Part shown: piece by piece, positions 1 to 9,267 of the stretch
How the letters are laid out: the number at the start of each line of letters is the position of its first letter
Numbering within the stretch: the stretch's first letter is position 1
Source: Rhodospirillales bacterium
GTDB taxonomy: Bacteria; Pseudomonadota; Alphaproteobacteria; Micavibrionales; UBA1664
Direction of reading: 5' to 3'
Assembly: GCA_023898805.1 (NCBI GenBank)
Contig: CP060260.1
Coordinates: 496,001 to 560,000 of the forward strand
DNA: 64,000 nucleotides
The notes under the pieces: model-generated
Told to the model about the DNA's origin: nothing
What the model saw: the letters and a program-made list of their open reading frames with translations, nothing else
Databases searched by the model: none
Made by a program: the position numbers and the translations under genes

Positions 1-25
1 ACAAGGCGTTTTTGACACGCAAGAC

Positions 26-1345
26 TTGAAAACGCGGCAAAAATCCATCGGGCTTGAATTGAAGCCCGGGATAATGCCGCATATCGAAGACATATATACC
101 AAAGGCCGCTCCATTGTTTCCATCCCGCACATCGTGCTTGGAAAAGCGCGGCTGGTGGACGGGCATCTGGACGTTCCATTCCCTATCATAAACGACTACC
201 TGCCCGATCTTATCGACACAACCGTCGGCCACAGGCATCTCGACCTTTATACCAGCGTGCCGAAATACCACCGCAAACCGAAAAATCTCGGCTATCCCGA
301 AACCTGGCAGGCGCTTTTCCGCAGCATAAAGGTACGCGAGGACGGCACTTTTGATACCGCGCATCTCCACCCCGAATTGCAGCAAATATTCCTGCCCCTG
401 CGTGTCGCGACCCGCCGGAAAGTGCTGGAAGGCACGGGCAAAAGCGCGCCATACGGACCGGCGCGCTTGATGCGGGCCTTGCCAAAACTTCACGACGCGA
501 CAACCCTCAAATCCATTTTCGATGCCGCCGCGCAAAACCGGATCGCCGGATTTTACCTGCGCGAATTGCCTGCAATCACAAATCGCCGCGCTACGCGCGT
601 CGTAAAGTACCAGACGGGACTTGCGCGCCTGTATTTTAAAAGAACAGAAGCAACGGACGCCGATCTTGCCCTGCTTAGAGACACGGATATGGCCTCCGAC
701 CTGGTTGAAACGCAGATCGACGAACTTTTCGATTTCAGTATCACCCGCGACGATCCGGAATATCGTGCAGCACGCAATGTAAGCAAGGCCGAACTGGAGA
801 CCCGATACACCACGTTCAAGGCCGTATTGCCGAAAGTTCGCCTTGCGCTTGAAGCCGAAATCGAAAGCGAGCGCGCAAAGCCCGCACCGGACAACATGAT
901 GATTTCATACCTGCAGGCAAGGCTGGAGGCCGTGGGCGACGAAAAGATCTTTATGCTTAAATCCCATCTTTACGCCCCCGTCGACACGCTGGTTTGCCAT
1001 CTGACCAATAAAAGCCTGGGCGGCTATCGCGAGGCGCTTATCCGCCCTGCCCTGCGTCGTAGCATATACCAAAGACTTTATTTTTTCCTGTGGTCGGCGG
1101 CGACCGTACCGACCATCTCCCTCGACGATCTGGACCGCTCGGTTGCGGAAGCGCGCCCGGCGCTGGTCGAAGTCTTCGACGCGCTTGCCAAAAGAAAATT
1201 TGATGACAAAAACCTACAGCGTCACTGGAACCGCGTCGTACGCTGGGCCAGACCGGCGGGCGCACGCGCGCTGGATCTGGTGGACAAGGAATTGAAACGC
1301 CTGCGCCGGAACAGCGAAAAGGCGGGTCGCCCCGCCTTGCCGTAA
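26..1345 (+). CDS. Hypothetical protein, possibly 5'-truncated by the window edge
   Basis: I do not recognise this protein. As drawn it has 439 residues and begins at a TTG. The frame stays open to the first base of the window, so the real start may lie outside; an ATG at 74 is another candidate. The product is hydrophilic and rich in Arg, Lys and Glu, with no signal peptide or membrane segment visible. Residues around 270-320 look helical and charged. The C-terminus is basic, with a run of Lys and Arg. It ends 23 bases before the convergent end of the next gene and shows no link to the flagellar genes that follow. Confidence 0.6.
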   Translation: MKTRQKSIGLELKPGIMPHIEDIYTKGRSIVSIPHIVLGKARLVDGHLDVPFPIINDYLPDLIDTTVGHRHLDLYTSVPKYHRKPKNLGYPETWQALFRSIKVREDGTFDTAHLHPELQQIFLPLRVATRRKVLEGTGKSAPYGPARLMRALPKLHDATTLKSIFDAAAQNRIAGFYLRELPAITNRRATRVVKYQTGLARLYFKRTEATDADLALLRDTDMASDLVETQIDELFDFSITRDDPEYRAARNVSKAELETRYTTFKAVLPKVRLALEAEIESERAKPAPDNMMISYLQARLEAVGDEKIFMLKSHLYAPVDTLVCHLTNKSLGGYREALIRPALRRSIYQRLYFFLWSAATVPTISLDDLDRSVAEARPALVEVFDALAKRKFDDKNLQRHWNRVVRWARPAGARALDLVDKELKRLRRNSEKAGRPALP

Positions 1346-1367
1346 CACATAAGAAAAAACAGTCAAA

Positions 1368-1868
1368 TCAGCGCCTTTCTGGCTTCGGCTTATCGGCGGT
1401 TCTTTTGCTTGCAAGACCGGCCTGTTCCACCGCTTTCATCAGGGCAATGTCGTAAACGCGCTCGACGCCGCTCGCCCATTGATGGAACGCATTGTTCGCA
1501 CGCGCTGGCATCGCGGTGATCACGGAATCTGCTGCCGCCTGCCCTTCGCTGTCAAACCGGAATTCTTGATCGCCGTGCGCATTTTCGCGCAACGTCACCA
1601 CCATGATTTCTGGCGCGGTGGCTTCATCGCCGACAAACGCACAGTTGACGGATACTTTTTGGGTCAAAACCGGCCCGGATTGCGTCGGCGCGAACGTCAC
1701 GTCGGAAACCGCGACGTCGAAACGGTCGCCTTTCAATCCCTTCATTTTGTCGATCGTGCTGCTGAACGCCGTTGCTTTAAGTGCTTGGCCCAGACTTGCG
1801 CAGGCCTTGTCATAGGCGGTGTCAGATTTGGATCCGTCATTGAAATCGTCTTTTGGGGTATCGGTCAT
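1368..1868 (-). CDS. Hypothetical protein, 166 aa
   Basis: This small soluble protein has no family I recognise. The start is supported by an AAGGAG Shine-Dalgarno about 6 bases before the ATG. There is no signal peptide. The first 20 residues are acidic and polar, the middle (about 45-110) alternates like beta strands, and the C-terminus is basic (KPKPERR). It is transcribed away from flgF, and the 1869-2094 gap holds the flgF promoter. Its role is unknown. Confidence 0.6.
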   Translation of the reverse strand: MTDTPKDDFNDGSKSDTAYDKACASLGQALKATAFSSTIDKMKGLKGDRFDVAVSDVTFAPTQSGPVLTQKVSVNCAFVGDEATAPEIMVVTLRENAHGDQEFRFDSEGQAAADSVITAMPARANNAFHQWASGVERVYDIALMKAVEQAGLASKRTADKPKPERR

Positions 1869-2039
1869 CTGCCGCTCCTTTTAGTGCAGGTTCAACCTTG
1901 ATTTCTAATTATTGAAAATCACGGCGTCAAGCTTTGGCAAAATTTTCCGTACTGCGGCCATCCCGGCACCCTCGGCCGCTTCGCCCGTCACGCGGGATCC
2001 GCAAACACAACCAACTGAAAAACCTAACAATTTTTGCAC

Positions 2040-2056
2040 TGGCACAGCCTGTGCAA
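2040..2056 (+). promoter_or_regulatory. Sigma-54 promoter (-24/-12) of the flgF operon
   Basis: The sequence TGGCACAgcctgTGCAA matches the sigma-54 consensus TGGCACG-N4-TTGCA. The invariant GG (2041-2042) and GC (2053-2054) have the required 12-base offset. Transcription should start near 2066, about 30 bases before the GTG of flgF. Sigma-54 needs an AAA+ activator, and flbD at 28236 encodes one. The site is read directly; its use is inferred. Confidence 0.8.
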
Positions 2057-2094
2057 AAGATACTCCCGACGAACAACACGAAACGGATACAGCC

Positions 2095-2820
2095 GTGGAA
2101 AATACGATCTATGTAGGCCTTTCCCGTCTTTCCGCCCTCGAAGCGGATATGGACGTCATCGCGAACAACATCGCGAACGTCAACACGCCCGGCTTCAAGG
2201 CGAGCCACGTGATGTTTTCCGAATACCTGAAAAAACCGCAGGGCATGACCGAAACCCTTTCGATGGTGCAGGATCAGGGCACCTTCCGCGACCTTGAAAA
2301 CGGCCCGATCAAGCGCACCGACAACGCGCTTGACGTCGCGCTGGAAGGCAAGGGCTATTTCGGCGTTCAAGGTCCTGGCGGCAAGACCTTTTACACCCGC
2401 GCGGGCCAGTTCATGCTCGACACCGAAGGCAATCTGGTGACGCAGCAAGGCTACAAGGTGCTGGATTCCGGCGGCGCGTCCATCACCCTGCCTGGCACCG
2501 CCCGCGACATCAACATCGACCAAACGGGCCAGATTTCAACCAATGAAGGTCAGGTCGCCAGCCTGATGGTCGAGGAATTCAAGAACCCGCAAAACATGAC
2601 CGCGGTCGGCGATTCCCTTTACAGCACGGCCGAAGCGGGCACGCCGGCGGAACATACGCAGGTCGTGCAAGGCGCGGTCGAAGGCTCCAACACCGAAGGC
2701 GTGGTGGAGATGACACATATGATCGACGTCAGCCGCAATTACCAGCACGTCGCCAGATTGCTGCAAAACGAACATGACCGTCTGCGCGCGACCATCCGCG
2801 CGCTGACGCAAGGACAATGA
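2095..2820 (+). CDS. flgF: Flagellar basal-body rod protein FlgF
   Basis: FlgF is a proximal rod subunit exported by the flagellar type III system. The N-terminus carries the rod/hook signature NNIANVNTPGFK near residues 24-35, and the C-terminal helix has the usual EMTHMIDVSRNYQ motif. I start it at the GTG at 2095, giving 241 residues, the usual FlgF length. An upstream TTG at 1912 would add 61 unrelated residues and would place the sigma-54 promoter inside the gene. It heads flgF-flgG-flgA-flgH. Confidence 0.9.
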   Translation: MENTIYVGLSRLSALEADMDVIANNIANVNTPGFKASHVMFSEYLKKPQGMTETLSMVQDQGTFRDLENGPIKRTDNALDVALEGKGYFGVQGPGGKTFYTRAGQFMLDTEGNLVTQQGYKVLDSGGASITLPGTARDINIDQTGQISTNEGQVASLMVEEFKNPQNMTAVGDSLYSTAEAGTPAEHTQVVQGAVEGSNTEGVVEMTHMIDVSRNYQHVARLLQNEHDRLRATIRALTQGQ

Positions 2821-2862
2821 CGGAACGTAACATTTTTAAGAATTAAAAGGAGACTACTGACC

Positions 2863-3648
2863 ATGCTTTCCCTCGATATCGCCGCCACCGGCATGCTGGC
2901 CCAGCAGATGAACGTCGACGTCATCTCGAACAACATCGCCAACATGACCACCACGGGCTTCAAGCGCCAGCGCGCCGAATTTCAGGACCTGATCTATCAG
3001 AACAAGGCGACCCCCGGCGTCACCTCGTCCTCCACGGGCTCGGTCCTGCCCTCGGGCATCCAGCTCGGCCTCGGCGTCAAGCCCGGCTCGGTCTACCGCA
3101 TCAACGAACAGGGCACGATCTCGATGACCGGAAACACCTATGACATCGCGATCGCGGGCCGTGGCTGGTTCCAGATCAACATGCCCGACGGCTCGATCGG
3201 CTATACCCGCGACGGCACGTTCGCGATCAACGCCGATGGCCAGCTTGTGAACCCGCAGGGCTATACGGTCGAACCCAACATCACGATCCCCGCCGATGCG
3301 CACAGCGTCAACATCTCCGACGACGGCGTCGTCACCGTGAATATCGCGGGGCAAACCACGACGACCCAGGTTGGTCAGCTTCAGCTCGCGACCTTCCAGA
3401 ACGATGCGGGGCTTGAGGCCGTGGGCAACAACATCCTGCTTGAAACCGCCGCCTCCGGCAGCCCCACCGTCGGCAACCCGACCGATGTCGGCTTCGGCAA
3501 ACTGCAGCAGGGCGCCAAGGAATCCTCGAACGTTAACGTGGTCGACGAAATCACCTCAATGATCACGGCGCAGCGTTCCTATGAAATGAACTCCAAGGTC
3601 GTGCAGACCTCGGACGACATGCTGGGAACCCTGACGCAACTGAGGTAA
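2863..3648 (+). CDS. flgG: Flagellar distal rod protein FlgG
   Basis: FlgG forms the distal rod that crosses the peptidoglycan and outer membrane. The 261-residue length is normal. The N-terminus has the rod signature NNIANMTTTGFKRQRAEFQD, typical of FlgG. The C-terminus has SSNVNVVDEITSMITAQRSY, the conserved D0 helix. A good AAGGAG ribosome site lies before the ATG. It follows flgF by 42 bases in the same operon. Confidence 0.95.
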   Translation: MLSLDIAATGMLAQQMNVDVISNNIANMTTTGFKRQRAEFQDLIYQNKATPGVTSSSTGSVLPSGIQLGLGVKPGSVYRINEQGTISMTGNTYDIAIAGRGWFQINMPDGSIGYTRDGTFAINADGQLVNPQGYTVEPNITIPADAHSVNISDDGVVTVNIAGQTTTTQVGQLQLATFQNDAGLEAVGNNILLETAASGSPTVGNPTDVGFGKLQQGAKESSNVNVVDEITSMITAQRSYEMNSKVVQTSDDMLGTLTQLR

Positions 3649-3678
3649 CAGCCAACGCGAGACATTAGGAGAAGATCC

Positions 3679-4695
3679 ATGACCGCATATCAGGCCACAT
3701 TGAAACGCAGCAATCCCGACGCGCTTACGCCGCGCTTCGCGGGTAAGATCCTGCTGATCATTCTGGGCGCGATGGTGGCCATGGGCCTGCTGATGACCGG
3801 CATCGGCCATGCCTTTGGCAACACGCTCAACCCCATCCCGTCCAAGCCTGTCCCGGTACGTGAAGTCAGCGTCACGGGCGCACAGATCCGCCTTGGCGAC
3901 GTGTTTGAAAATGTTCGGCAGAACGCCGATTTCGTGCTTGCGCCCGCCCCCGCGCCGGGCGAGGAACTGGTCTGGAACGAACCCACCTTGCTGCGCATCG
4001 CCACTGCCTTCAACCTGCCTTGGCGTCCCGAAGCGGGCGACGAAGTGCGAATCCACCGCAACGCCCAGTTGCTGGATTCCGAAACCTATCGCGCGGTGAT
4101 CCGCGACCATCTGGCGGGCAGCGACGCCAGCCAAAGCTATAACGTCACCCTGACCGGCCAGCTGCCCCAGATCGTCGTCCCCGGCGACCAGACGCCACGC
4201 GTCGATGTCGCCGATTTCAGCATGCAACCGGCGGGCGGCACGTTTTCGGCGATCTTGCGCGTCAATGCGGGCGGCAAGCAGCAACTTGTCAATTTGCGCG
4301 GACAGGCCGAACGCATGGTCCAGGTGCCTGTTCTGAAGACAGGCCTGCGCAACGGCGAAATCATCAGCGAGGAAAATATCGTCTGGACGACGCAAAAAGC
4401 CGCGACGCTGCGCCCCAACGTCATTCGCGACGCCACCATGCTGGTCGGCGCCACGCCGCGCCGCCAGATCGCATCAGGCGATCTGGTGCGCGACGACGAC
4501 ATTGAAATGCCGCGCATGATTTCGCGCGGCGATCTGGTCACCATGGTTTTTTCCGCCAACGGCATGACCCTGACCGCGAAAGGACGCGCCCAGGAAGACG
4601 GCGCCATGGGTCAGGTCATCAAGGTTTCCAACACCGGTTCCAACCGTGTGATCGAAGGCCGGGTCACCGCATCGCGCGAAGTCACGGTCAACTAA
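3679..4695 (+). CDS. flgA: Flagellar P-ring assembly chaperone FlgA
   Basis: FlgA is the periplasmic chaperone that helps FlgI build the P-ring. The protein has 338 residues. A hydrophobic segment at about 24-46 acts as signal sequence or anchor. It is preceded by an unusually long polar N-terminus, so a later start is possible. The C-terminal half (about 210-338) has the SAF-like domain, seen as a basic LKTGLRNGEIISEENIVW stretch, and ends in GRVTASREVTVN. It sits between flgG and flgH, as in other Alphaproteobacteria. Confidence 0.88.
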   Translation: MTAYQATLKRSNPDALTPRFAGKILLIILGAMVAMGLLMTGIGHAFGNTLNPIPSKPVPVREVSVTGAQIRLGDVFENVRQNADFVLAPAPAPGEELVWNEPTLLRIATAFNLPWRPEAGDEVRIHRNAQLLDSETYRAVIRDHLAGSDASQSYNVTLTGQLPQIVVPGDQTPRVDVADFSMQPAGGTFSAILRVNAGGKQQLVNLRGQAERMVQVPVLKTGLRNGEIISEENIVWTTQKAATLRPNVIRDATMLVGATPRRQIASGDLVRDDDIEMPRMISRGDLVTMVFSANGMTLTAKGRAQEDGAMGQVIKVSNTGSNRVIEGRVTASREVTVN

Positions 4696-4724
4696 AACGA
4701 CTATAAAAACAAAAGGTGGTTGAA

Positions 4725-5486
4725 ATGCAGCAATCGATGAAGATGATCCGGACCTTAGGGCTCGCCATGGCGGCGACGCTGGCGCTTGCCGCCTGCTCTT
4801 CGGTCGACCGTTTGGCCAGCATCGGCGAAAAACCGATCCAGTCGCCGGTCCAGAATCCGACCGCTCGCCCCGGCTACCAGCCGGTAAGCATGCCGATGCC
4901 CGCGCCAGAATACATCGAACATCAGGCCAACAGCCTGTGGGCCGGCGGCTCGCGCAAGACCTTCTTCAAGGACCAGCGCGCCAAGGATATCGGCGACATT
5001 CTGACCGTCACCATCAACATCGCCGACGAGGCGAAGATGAAAAACGAAACCACGCGCGACCGCGCCGCGTCCGAAAATTCGGCGCTCGGCCACGCACTGG
5101 GGTATGAAAGCTATCTTGGCAAGGTGCTTCCGAACGCAGTCGACCCCACGGCGCTGCTCAGCGGCGATACCGCCTCGGCCCACAAGGGCACCGGCGAGAT
5201 CAAGCGTAACGAGGACATCAAACTCAAGGTCGCAGCGATCGTTTCGCAAATCCTGCCCAACGGCAACATGGTCATATCCGGCCGCCAGGAAATGCGCGTC
5301 AACTACGAAAACCGGATCCTCGCGATCAGTGGCGTGATCCGGCCCGAGGACATCTCGATCGACAACACGATTCCTTACGAAAAAATCGCCGAGGCCCGCG
5401 TCGATTACGGCGGCCGCGGCCAGCTGACGGATGTCCAGCAACCCCGTTACGGGCAACAGGTGCTCGACGTCATCAGCCCGTTCTGA
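4725..5486 (+). CDS. flgH: Flagellar L-ring lipoprotein FlgH
   Basis: FlgH forms the outer-membrane L-ring. The signal peptide ends in the lipobox LAAC, with the lipidated Cys near residue 24. The motif SLWAGGSRKTFFKDQRAKDIGD and the C-terminal RYGQQVLDVISPF are typical of FlgH. I choose the ATG at 4725 because AAAGGTGG stands about 6 bases before it; a GTG at 4716 is in frame but overlaps that site. The 253-residue length is slightly above the Escherichia coli size. It is the last gene of the operon, followed by a terminator. Confidence 0.93.
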   Translation: MQQSMKMIRTLGLAMAATLALAACSSVDRLASIGEKPIQSPVQNPTARPGYQPVSMPMPAPEYIEHQANSLWAGGSRKTFFKDQRAKDIGDILTVTINIADEAKMKNETTRDRAASENSALGHALGYESYLGKVLPNAVDPTALLSGDTASAHKGTGEIKRNEDIKLKVAAIVSQILPNGNMVISGRQEMRVNYENRILAISGVIRPEDISIDNTIPYEKIAEARVDYGGRGQLTDVQQPRYGQQVLDVISPF

Positions 5487-5517
5487 TTTCTCCTTCTGCA
5501 TACCACCTCAAACTTAA

Positions 5518-5545
5518 CGGCCCGCTTCGCAGCGGGCCGCTTTTT
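5518..5545 (+). terminator. Rho-independent terminator after flgH
   Basis: CGGCCCGCT and AGCGGGCCG form a perfect 9-bp stem around the loop TCGC, followed by C and five T. It lies 32 bases after the flgH stop and closes the flgFGAH operon. Confidence 0.88.
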
Positions 5546-5565
5546 ATCAGGGGTTCTGCGGTGGT

Positions 5566-6054
5566 TTATTGCAGGCGATACCTATGCAGGGCGCAATCAT
5601 GCGGCATCCCGCCGAATTCGTGCAGATGCAGGATCGTTACCGGTGTGTCGGGTCGTTGCGGCTGGTCTGACAAAATCCGGCGCAGATTGAACGGAAACAA
5701 ACCTGGGTCAACATCGCCGATGGGAACGACATCATATCCGGCGACATCCATGACGCGCAGCCGTCCCATTCTTTCTGCCCGACTGGCATCGACCACCATC
5801 GGATAAAGCTCAGGCGTCAAGGAAAAACACTGCGCGGCACCTTCAATACCGCTGTAAAAATAGAACAGCGGGCGTTTTTCACGAATCCACGTGAGAAAAC
5901 CCTGAAGATTCGGATTCTCATGGTCTTGCGAAACATCCAACAGCATGACGATGGAAAACGCCGTTCGGTCATCGTTGGGATCTGCTATAGGTGGCTGCGA
6001 AACAGCAACGCCCCCAAAAGCGCCCTGTGCGCCTTCGCGTGTATCCTGTGACAT
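5566..6054 (-). CDS. Hypothetical protein, 162 aa
   Basis: I do not recognise this protein. An AGAGG ribosome site lies before the ATG. The first 30 residues are polar and Gly/Ala/Pro-rich. After that the composition suggests a small mixed alpha/beta soluble domain (motifs TAFSIVMLLDVS and TWIREKRPLFYFYSG). There is no signal peptide or membrane span. It sits between the flgH terminator and the dksA terminator on the opposite strand to flgH, so it is probably a single-gene unit. Confidence 0.6.
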   Translation of the reverse strand: MSQDTREGAQGAFGGVAVSQPPIADPNDDRTAFSIVMLLDVSQDHENPNLQGFLTWIREKRPLFYFYSGIEGAAQCFSLTPELYPMVVDASRAERMGRLRVMDVAGYDVVPIGDVDPGLFPFNLRRILSDQPQRPDTPVTILHLHEFGGMPHDCALHRYRLQ

Positions 6055-6157
6055 GAAAACCTCTGCTCGGTATTATTGTTTTTTTCTTATTCAAAAATCC
6101 TAGGCAAATCATACGCCAGTGTGCAACGAAAAAAGCCCCGCGCACTGACTCAAGAAC

Positions 6158-6187
6158 AAAAAACCCGCCGTTTCCGGCGGGTTTTCA
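6158..6187 (-). terminator. Rho-independent terminator of dksA
   Basis: On the minus strand, AAACCCGCCG pairs with CGGCGGGTTT (10 bp, loop GAAA), and a run of T follows. It lies just beyond the dksA stop codon. Confidence 0.85.
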
Positions 6188-6205
6188 AATCACAAAAAAC
6201 TGCGA

Positions 6206-6643
<438 letters not shown>

Positions 6644-6767
6644 AAGCGATTGATTCCCTGAAGTTAAGGTCAAAAATATCGGCAACGATATAACAGGATG
6701 GTCGCCGAATTCCACAAGGAAAACAAGGCCCGCGCCACCTTGCGCGCAAGTCATTGAAAAAACGCGA

Positions 6768-7217
6768 TTAACTGTTCTTGTTTTTGGCTGTGTCGCGGGC
6801 CATTTCCATTTTGGCCATCTCCACCTGCGCACGCAGATCGACCTGATCGAGCAGGTCGGACAAGGCCGGGTCCTCGATTTTCTCGCGCCTTTCCGCAACG
6901 CTGGCCGATACCCGCTCCAGCGTTTCGGCGGTGATTTGCCCGCTTAGCAGCCCGCGATGCACGCCCTCCAGCGCGTCAAGAACCTTGCCGGCGCGGGCTG
7001 TCATGCGCTTGCGTGCCTTGCGTTCGGTCGGATCCTCGGCTGCCTGCGCGGCCAACAGACTGCCCACCCCCATGACTGGCGCCCCGCCGCGTGGACCGTC
7101 AGCCTCTTCGACATCCGAATCCAGAAACGCGCCGAAAGACGACGAAACATCCCCGCTTTTACGGGCTTTTCCGCTTTTTTTGACATCGCTGCTGCGGTTC
7201 GGACCTTCAATGCGCAT
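6768..7217 (-). CDS. fliX: Flagellar assembly regulator FliX
   Basis: In Caulobacter FliX links completion of the early basal body to activity of the sigma-54 activator FlbD. This 149-residue protein has a polar N-terminus beginning MRIEGPNR. Its helical C-terminal half includes LEGVHRGLLSGQITAETLERV and DLRAQVEMAKMEMA, as in FliX. I start at the ATG at 7217, though no strong ribosome site is visible there. The gene is divergent from flgI. flbD lies 21 kb downstream in this window. Confidence 0.85.
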   Translation of the reverse strand: MRIEGPNRSSDVKKSGKARKSGDVSSSFGAFLDSDVEEADGPRGGAPVMGVGSLLAAQAAEDPTERKARKRMTARAGKVLDALEGVHRGLLSGQITAETLERVSASVAERREKIEDPALSDLLDQVDLRAQVEMAKMEMARDTAKNKNS

Positions 7218-7276
7218 AACGCCGATTATGACGCAATCGGGCGTTCCTGTCATCCGCGTTGACCCAAAACACAACT

Positions 7277-7293
7277 TGGCACGCTTCTCGCAT
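7277..7293 (+). promoter_or_regulatory. Sigma-54 promoter (-24/-12) of the flgI operon
   Basis: TGGCACGcttcTCGCAT matches the sigma-54 consensus, with TCGC in place of TTGC. The GG at 7278-7279 and GC at 7290-7291 have the 12-base offset. Transcription would begin near 7303, about 20 bases before the flgI ATG. This mirrors the site before flgF. Confidence 0.8.
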
Positions 7294-7322
7294 TCTCATG
7301 TACCGGAAAGGATCAACCGCCC

Positions 7323-8441
7323 ATGCGCCTGCGCAAATTCACCCTCTCGCTTCTGGTTCTGGCCGCTTTGGCTGCTGGAATTTCGATGCCGGCCGCCGCG
7401 TCCGGATCCTCGCGCATCAAGGACATCGTGGATATCGAGGGCGTGCGCGACAACATGCTGATCGGCTATGGCCTTGTCGTCGGGCTGAACGGCACGGGCG
7501 ACAAACTGAACAACGCGCCCTTCACCAAACAATCCCTGACCGCGATGCTCGAACGCCTTGGCGTCAACGTCCGCGACCAGAACCTGAACACCGGCAACGT
7601 GGCGGCGGTGATGGTCACCGGCACCCTGCCCCCGTTCACCAATCAGGGCGCGCGCATCGACGTCAACGTTTCCACGCTGGGCGATGCCAAATCGCTGCAG
7701 GGCGGCACGCTTCTGGTCACGCCGCTAATGGCCGGCGACGGCGAGGTTTACGCAGTCGCGCAAGGCCCCGTCACCGTCTCCGGCTTTGCCGCGGGCGGCG
7801 ACGCCGGCACCGTCACCCAGAATATTCCGACCGCCGGACGCGTGCCCAACGGCGCGATCGTGGAAAAGGAAATTGGCTTCGACATGGCGGGCATGGCGAC
7901 CGTGCGGCTGTCGCTGCGCAACCCGGACTTCACCACCGCGCGCCGCATCGCCGCCACCATCAACCAGCAATACGGGGCAAAAGTTGCCCAGGCCGAAAAC
8001 AACGCCTCGGTCAAGGTCACGCCACCCACCGGAAAATCGGTGGTCGATACCATCACCGACATCGAGCAGTTCACCATCGAACCCGATCAGGTCGCCAAAA
8101 TCGTGATCGACGAACGCTCTGGCGTCATCGTCATGGGCGCGGATGTCCGCATCTCCACCGTTGCCGTGGCACAGGGCAATCTGACGGTGCGCATCACCGA
8201 AACGCCGCAGGTTTCGCAACCCGCCCCCTTCTCGCAACAGGGCACGACCACGACCGTTCCGCGCACCAATATCGACGTCAACACCCCCCCGGGCAACATC
8301 GCCTATCTGCCCGCGGGCGTGACGTTGCAGGAACTGGTTTCGTCCCTCAACGCACTGGGCGTGACACCGCGCGACGTGATCACCATTCTTCAGGCGATCA
8401 AGGCCGCGGGCGCGATCCAGGCGGAAATCGAGGTGCTGTGA
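7323..8441 (+). CDS. flgI: Flagellar P-ring protein FlgI
   Basis: FlgI forms the periplasmic P-ring around the rod. The 372-residue protein has a clear signal peptide, probably cleaved after about residue 27 in the AAASGSS region. The diagnostic stretch SRIKDIVDIEGVRDNMLIG follows. The C-terminus, NALGVTPRDVITILQAIKAAGA, is also characteristic. A GGAAAGGA ribosome site precedes the ATG. It is the first gene of a six-gene unit (flgI, rod-binding protein, flgN-like, fliK, flgD, flgE). Confidence 0.95.
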   Translation: MRLRKFTLSLLVLAALAAGISMPAAASGSSRIKDIVDIEGVRDNMLIGYGLVVGLNGTGDKLNNAPFTKQSLTAMLERLGVNVRDQNLNTGNVAAVMVTGTLPPFTNQGARIDVNVSTLGDAKSLQGGTLLVTPLMAGDGEVYAVAQGPVTVSGFAAGGDAGTVTQNIPTAGRVPNGAIVEKEIGFDMAGMATVRLSLRNPDFTTARRIAATINQQYGAKVAQAENNASVKVTPPTGKSVVDTITDIEQFTIEPDQVAKIVIDERSGVIVMGADVRISTVAVAQGNLTVRITETPQVSQPAPFSQQGTTTTVPRTNIDVNTPPGNIAYLPAGVTLQELVSSLNALGVTPRDVITILQAIKAAGAIQAEIEVL

Positions 8442-8806
8442 TGACGTCCGTAACCAACACCGCCGCATCCCTGGCCCCGCTGGCATCCGTCGACACTGCC
8501 CTCGTACGTGCGAAACAGGGCCTGCAAAGCACGAAGATCGACCCGGCAAAGATGAAGGAGATCGACGCCACGGCGAAGGAATTTGAATCCATGTTCATCG
8601 CCCAGATGATCCAGCCGATGTTCGAAGGTCTGAGCGCCGACCCTGCCTTCGGCGGCGGCGAGGCCGAGGATACGTGGAAAGGCATGATGATCGAACAATA
8701 CGGCCACAAGCTGGCCGAGGCGGGCGGTTTTGGCCTGTCGGATTCGATCCGCGCCGCGATGATTCAGATGCAGGAAACGCAACAACAACAAGGGAACGCG
8801 CAATGA
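8441..8806 (+). CDS. Rod-binding protein, FlgJ N-terminal type
   Basis: This 121-residue protein matches the rod-scaffold domain of FlgJ, which caps the growing rod. The signature is AKEFESMFIAQMIQPMFEG, followed by a GGGEAEDTWKGMMIEQYG stretch. It lacks the C-terminal muramidase domain of enterobacterial FlgJ, as is usual in Alphaproteobacteria. A separate lytic enzyme must then open the peptidoglycan, and none is visible in this window. Its ATG overlaps the flgI stop by one base, suggesting translational coupling. Confidence 0.85.
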   Translation: MTSVTNTAASLAPLASVDTALVRAKQGLQSTKIDPAKMKEIDATAKEFESMFIAQMIQPMFEGLSADPAFGGGEAEDTWKGMMIEQYGHKLAEAGGFGLSDSIRAAMIQMQETQQQQGNAQ

Positions 8807-9252
8807 GCCCGGCCGCACGAAACGCAACGATGACACTGACAAGCGAGGTCGAAGCGATCATGGATACACTGTGCGGCCTGCTCGACCGCGAAAGCAACGC
8901 CGTCAAGGGCGCCGATTTCGTCACCTTCAAATCGGTACAGGAAGACAAGTTCGCGATGCTCACCCGCTATAAGTCGCTGATGGAAACGCTCCAGCGTCAA
9001 GCCCCAGCCCTGAAAGGCGGTGATCAGGCCCTGCGCGAACGCCTGCGCCTTGCCGGCGAACGCTTCTCCGCCGCGGCTGAACGCAATGCCCGCGTGCTGG
9101 AAGCCGGCCGCAACTCGATGCAGCGCATCGTCGATCGCATCGTGCGCTCGGCGCGCGAAACCGTCCATGCCGACCGCCAGACCTATACCCGCAAGGGCCG
9201 CGCCGGAACGACGCAGGCACCTTTGTCCATTCAGGTCGATACCGTCCTCTAA
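8803..9252 (+). CDS. FlgN-like flagellar export chaperone
   Basis: This 149-residue protein is mostly alpha-helical, with a helical hairpin (about 12-65) resembling FlgN. FlgN-type chaperones hold hook-associated proteins for export. The motif ESNAVKGADFVTFKSVQEDK fits the family pattern in which a conserved Lys and Leu follow the first helix. The ATG overlaps the previous stop (ATGA). Position between the rod-binding protein and fliK supports a flagellar role. The family call rests on helical pattern and context, so it is less certain than its neighbours. Confidence 0.6.
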   Translation: MSPAARNATMTLTSEVEAIMDTLCGLLDRESNAVKGADFVTFKSVQEDKFAMLTRYKSLMETLQRQAPALKGGDQALRERLRLAGERFSAAAERNARVLEAGRNSMQRIVDRIVRSARETVHADRQTYTRKGRAGTTQAPLSIQVDTVL

Positions 9253-9267
9253 CCGGAAAGCACGATC

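Noticed and set aside
1912..2094. N-terminal extension of flgF from a TTG
   Set aside because: The 61 extra residues have no FlgF similarity, and the sigma-54 promoter lies within them.
3534..3542. TTAAC half-sites inside coding regions as CtrA sites
   Set aside because: Single half-sites within genes lack a partner at 6 or 7 bases and lie far from any promoter.
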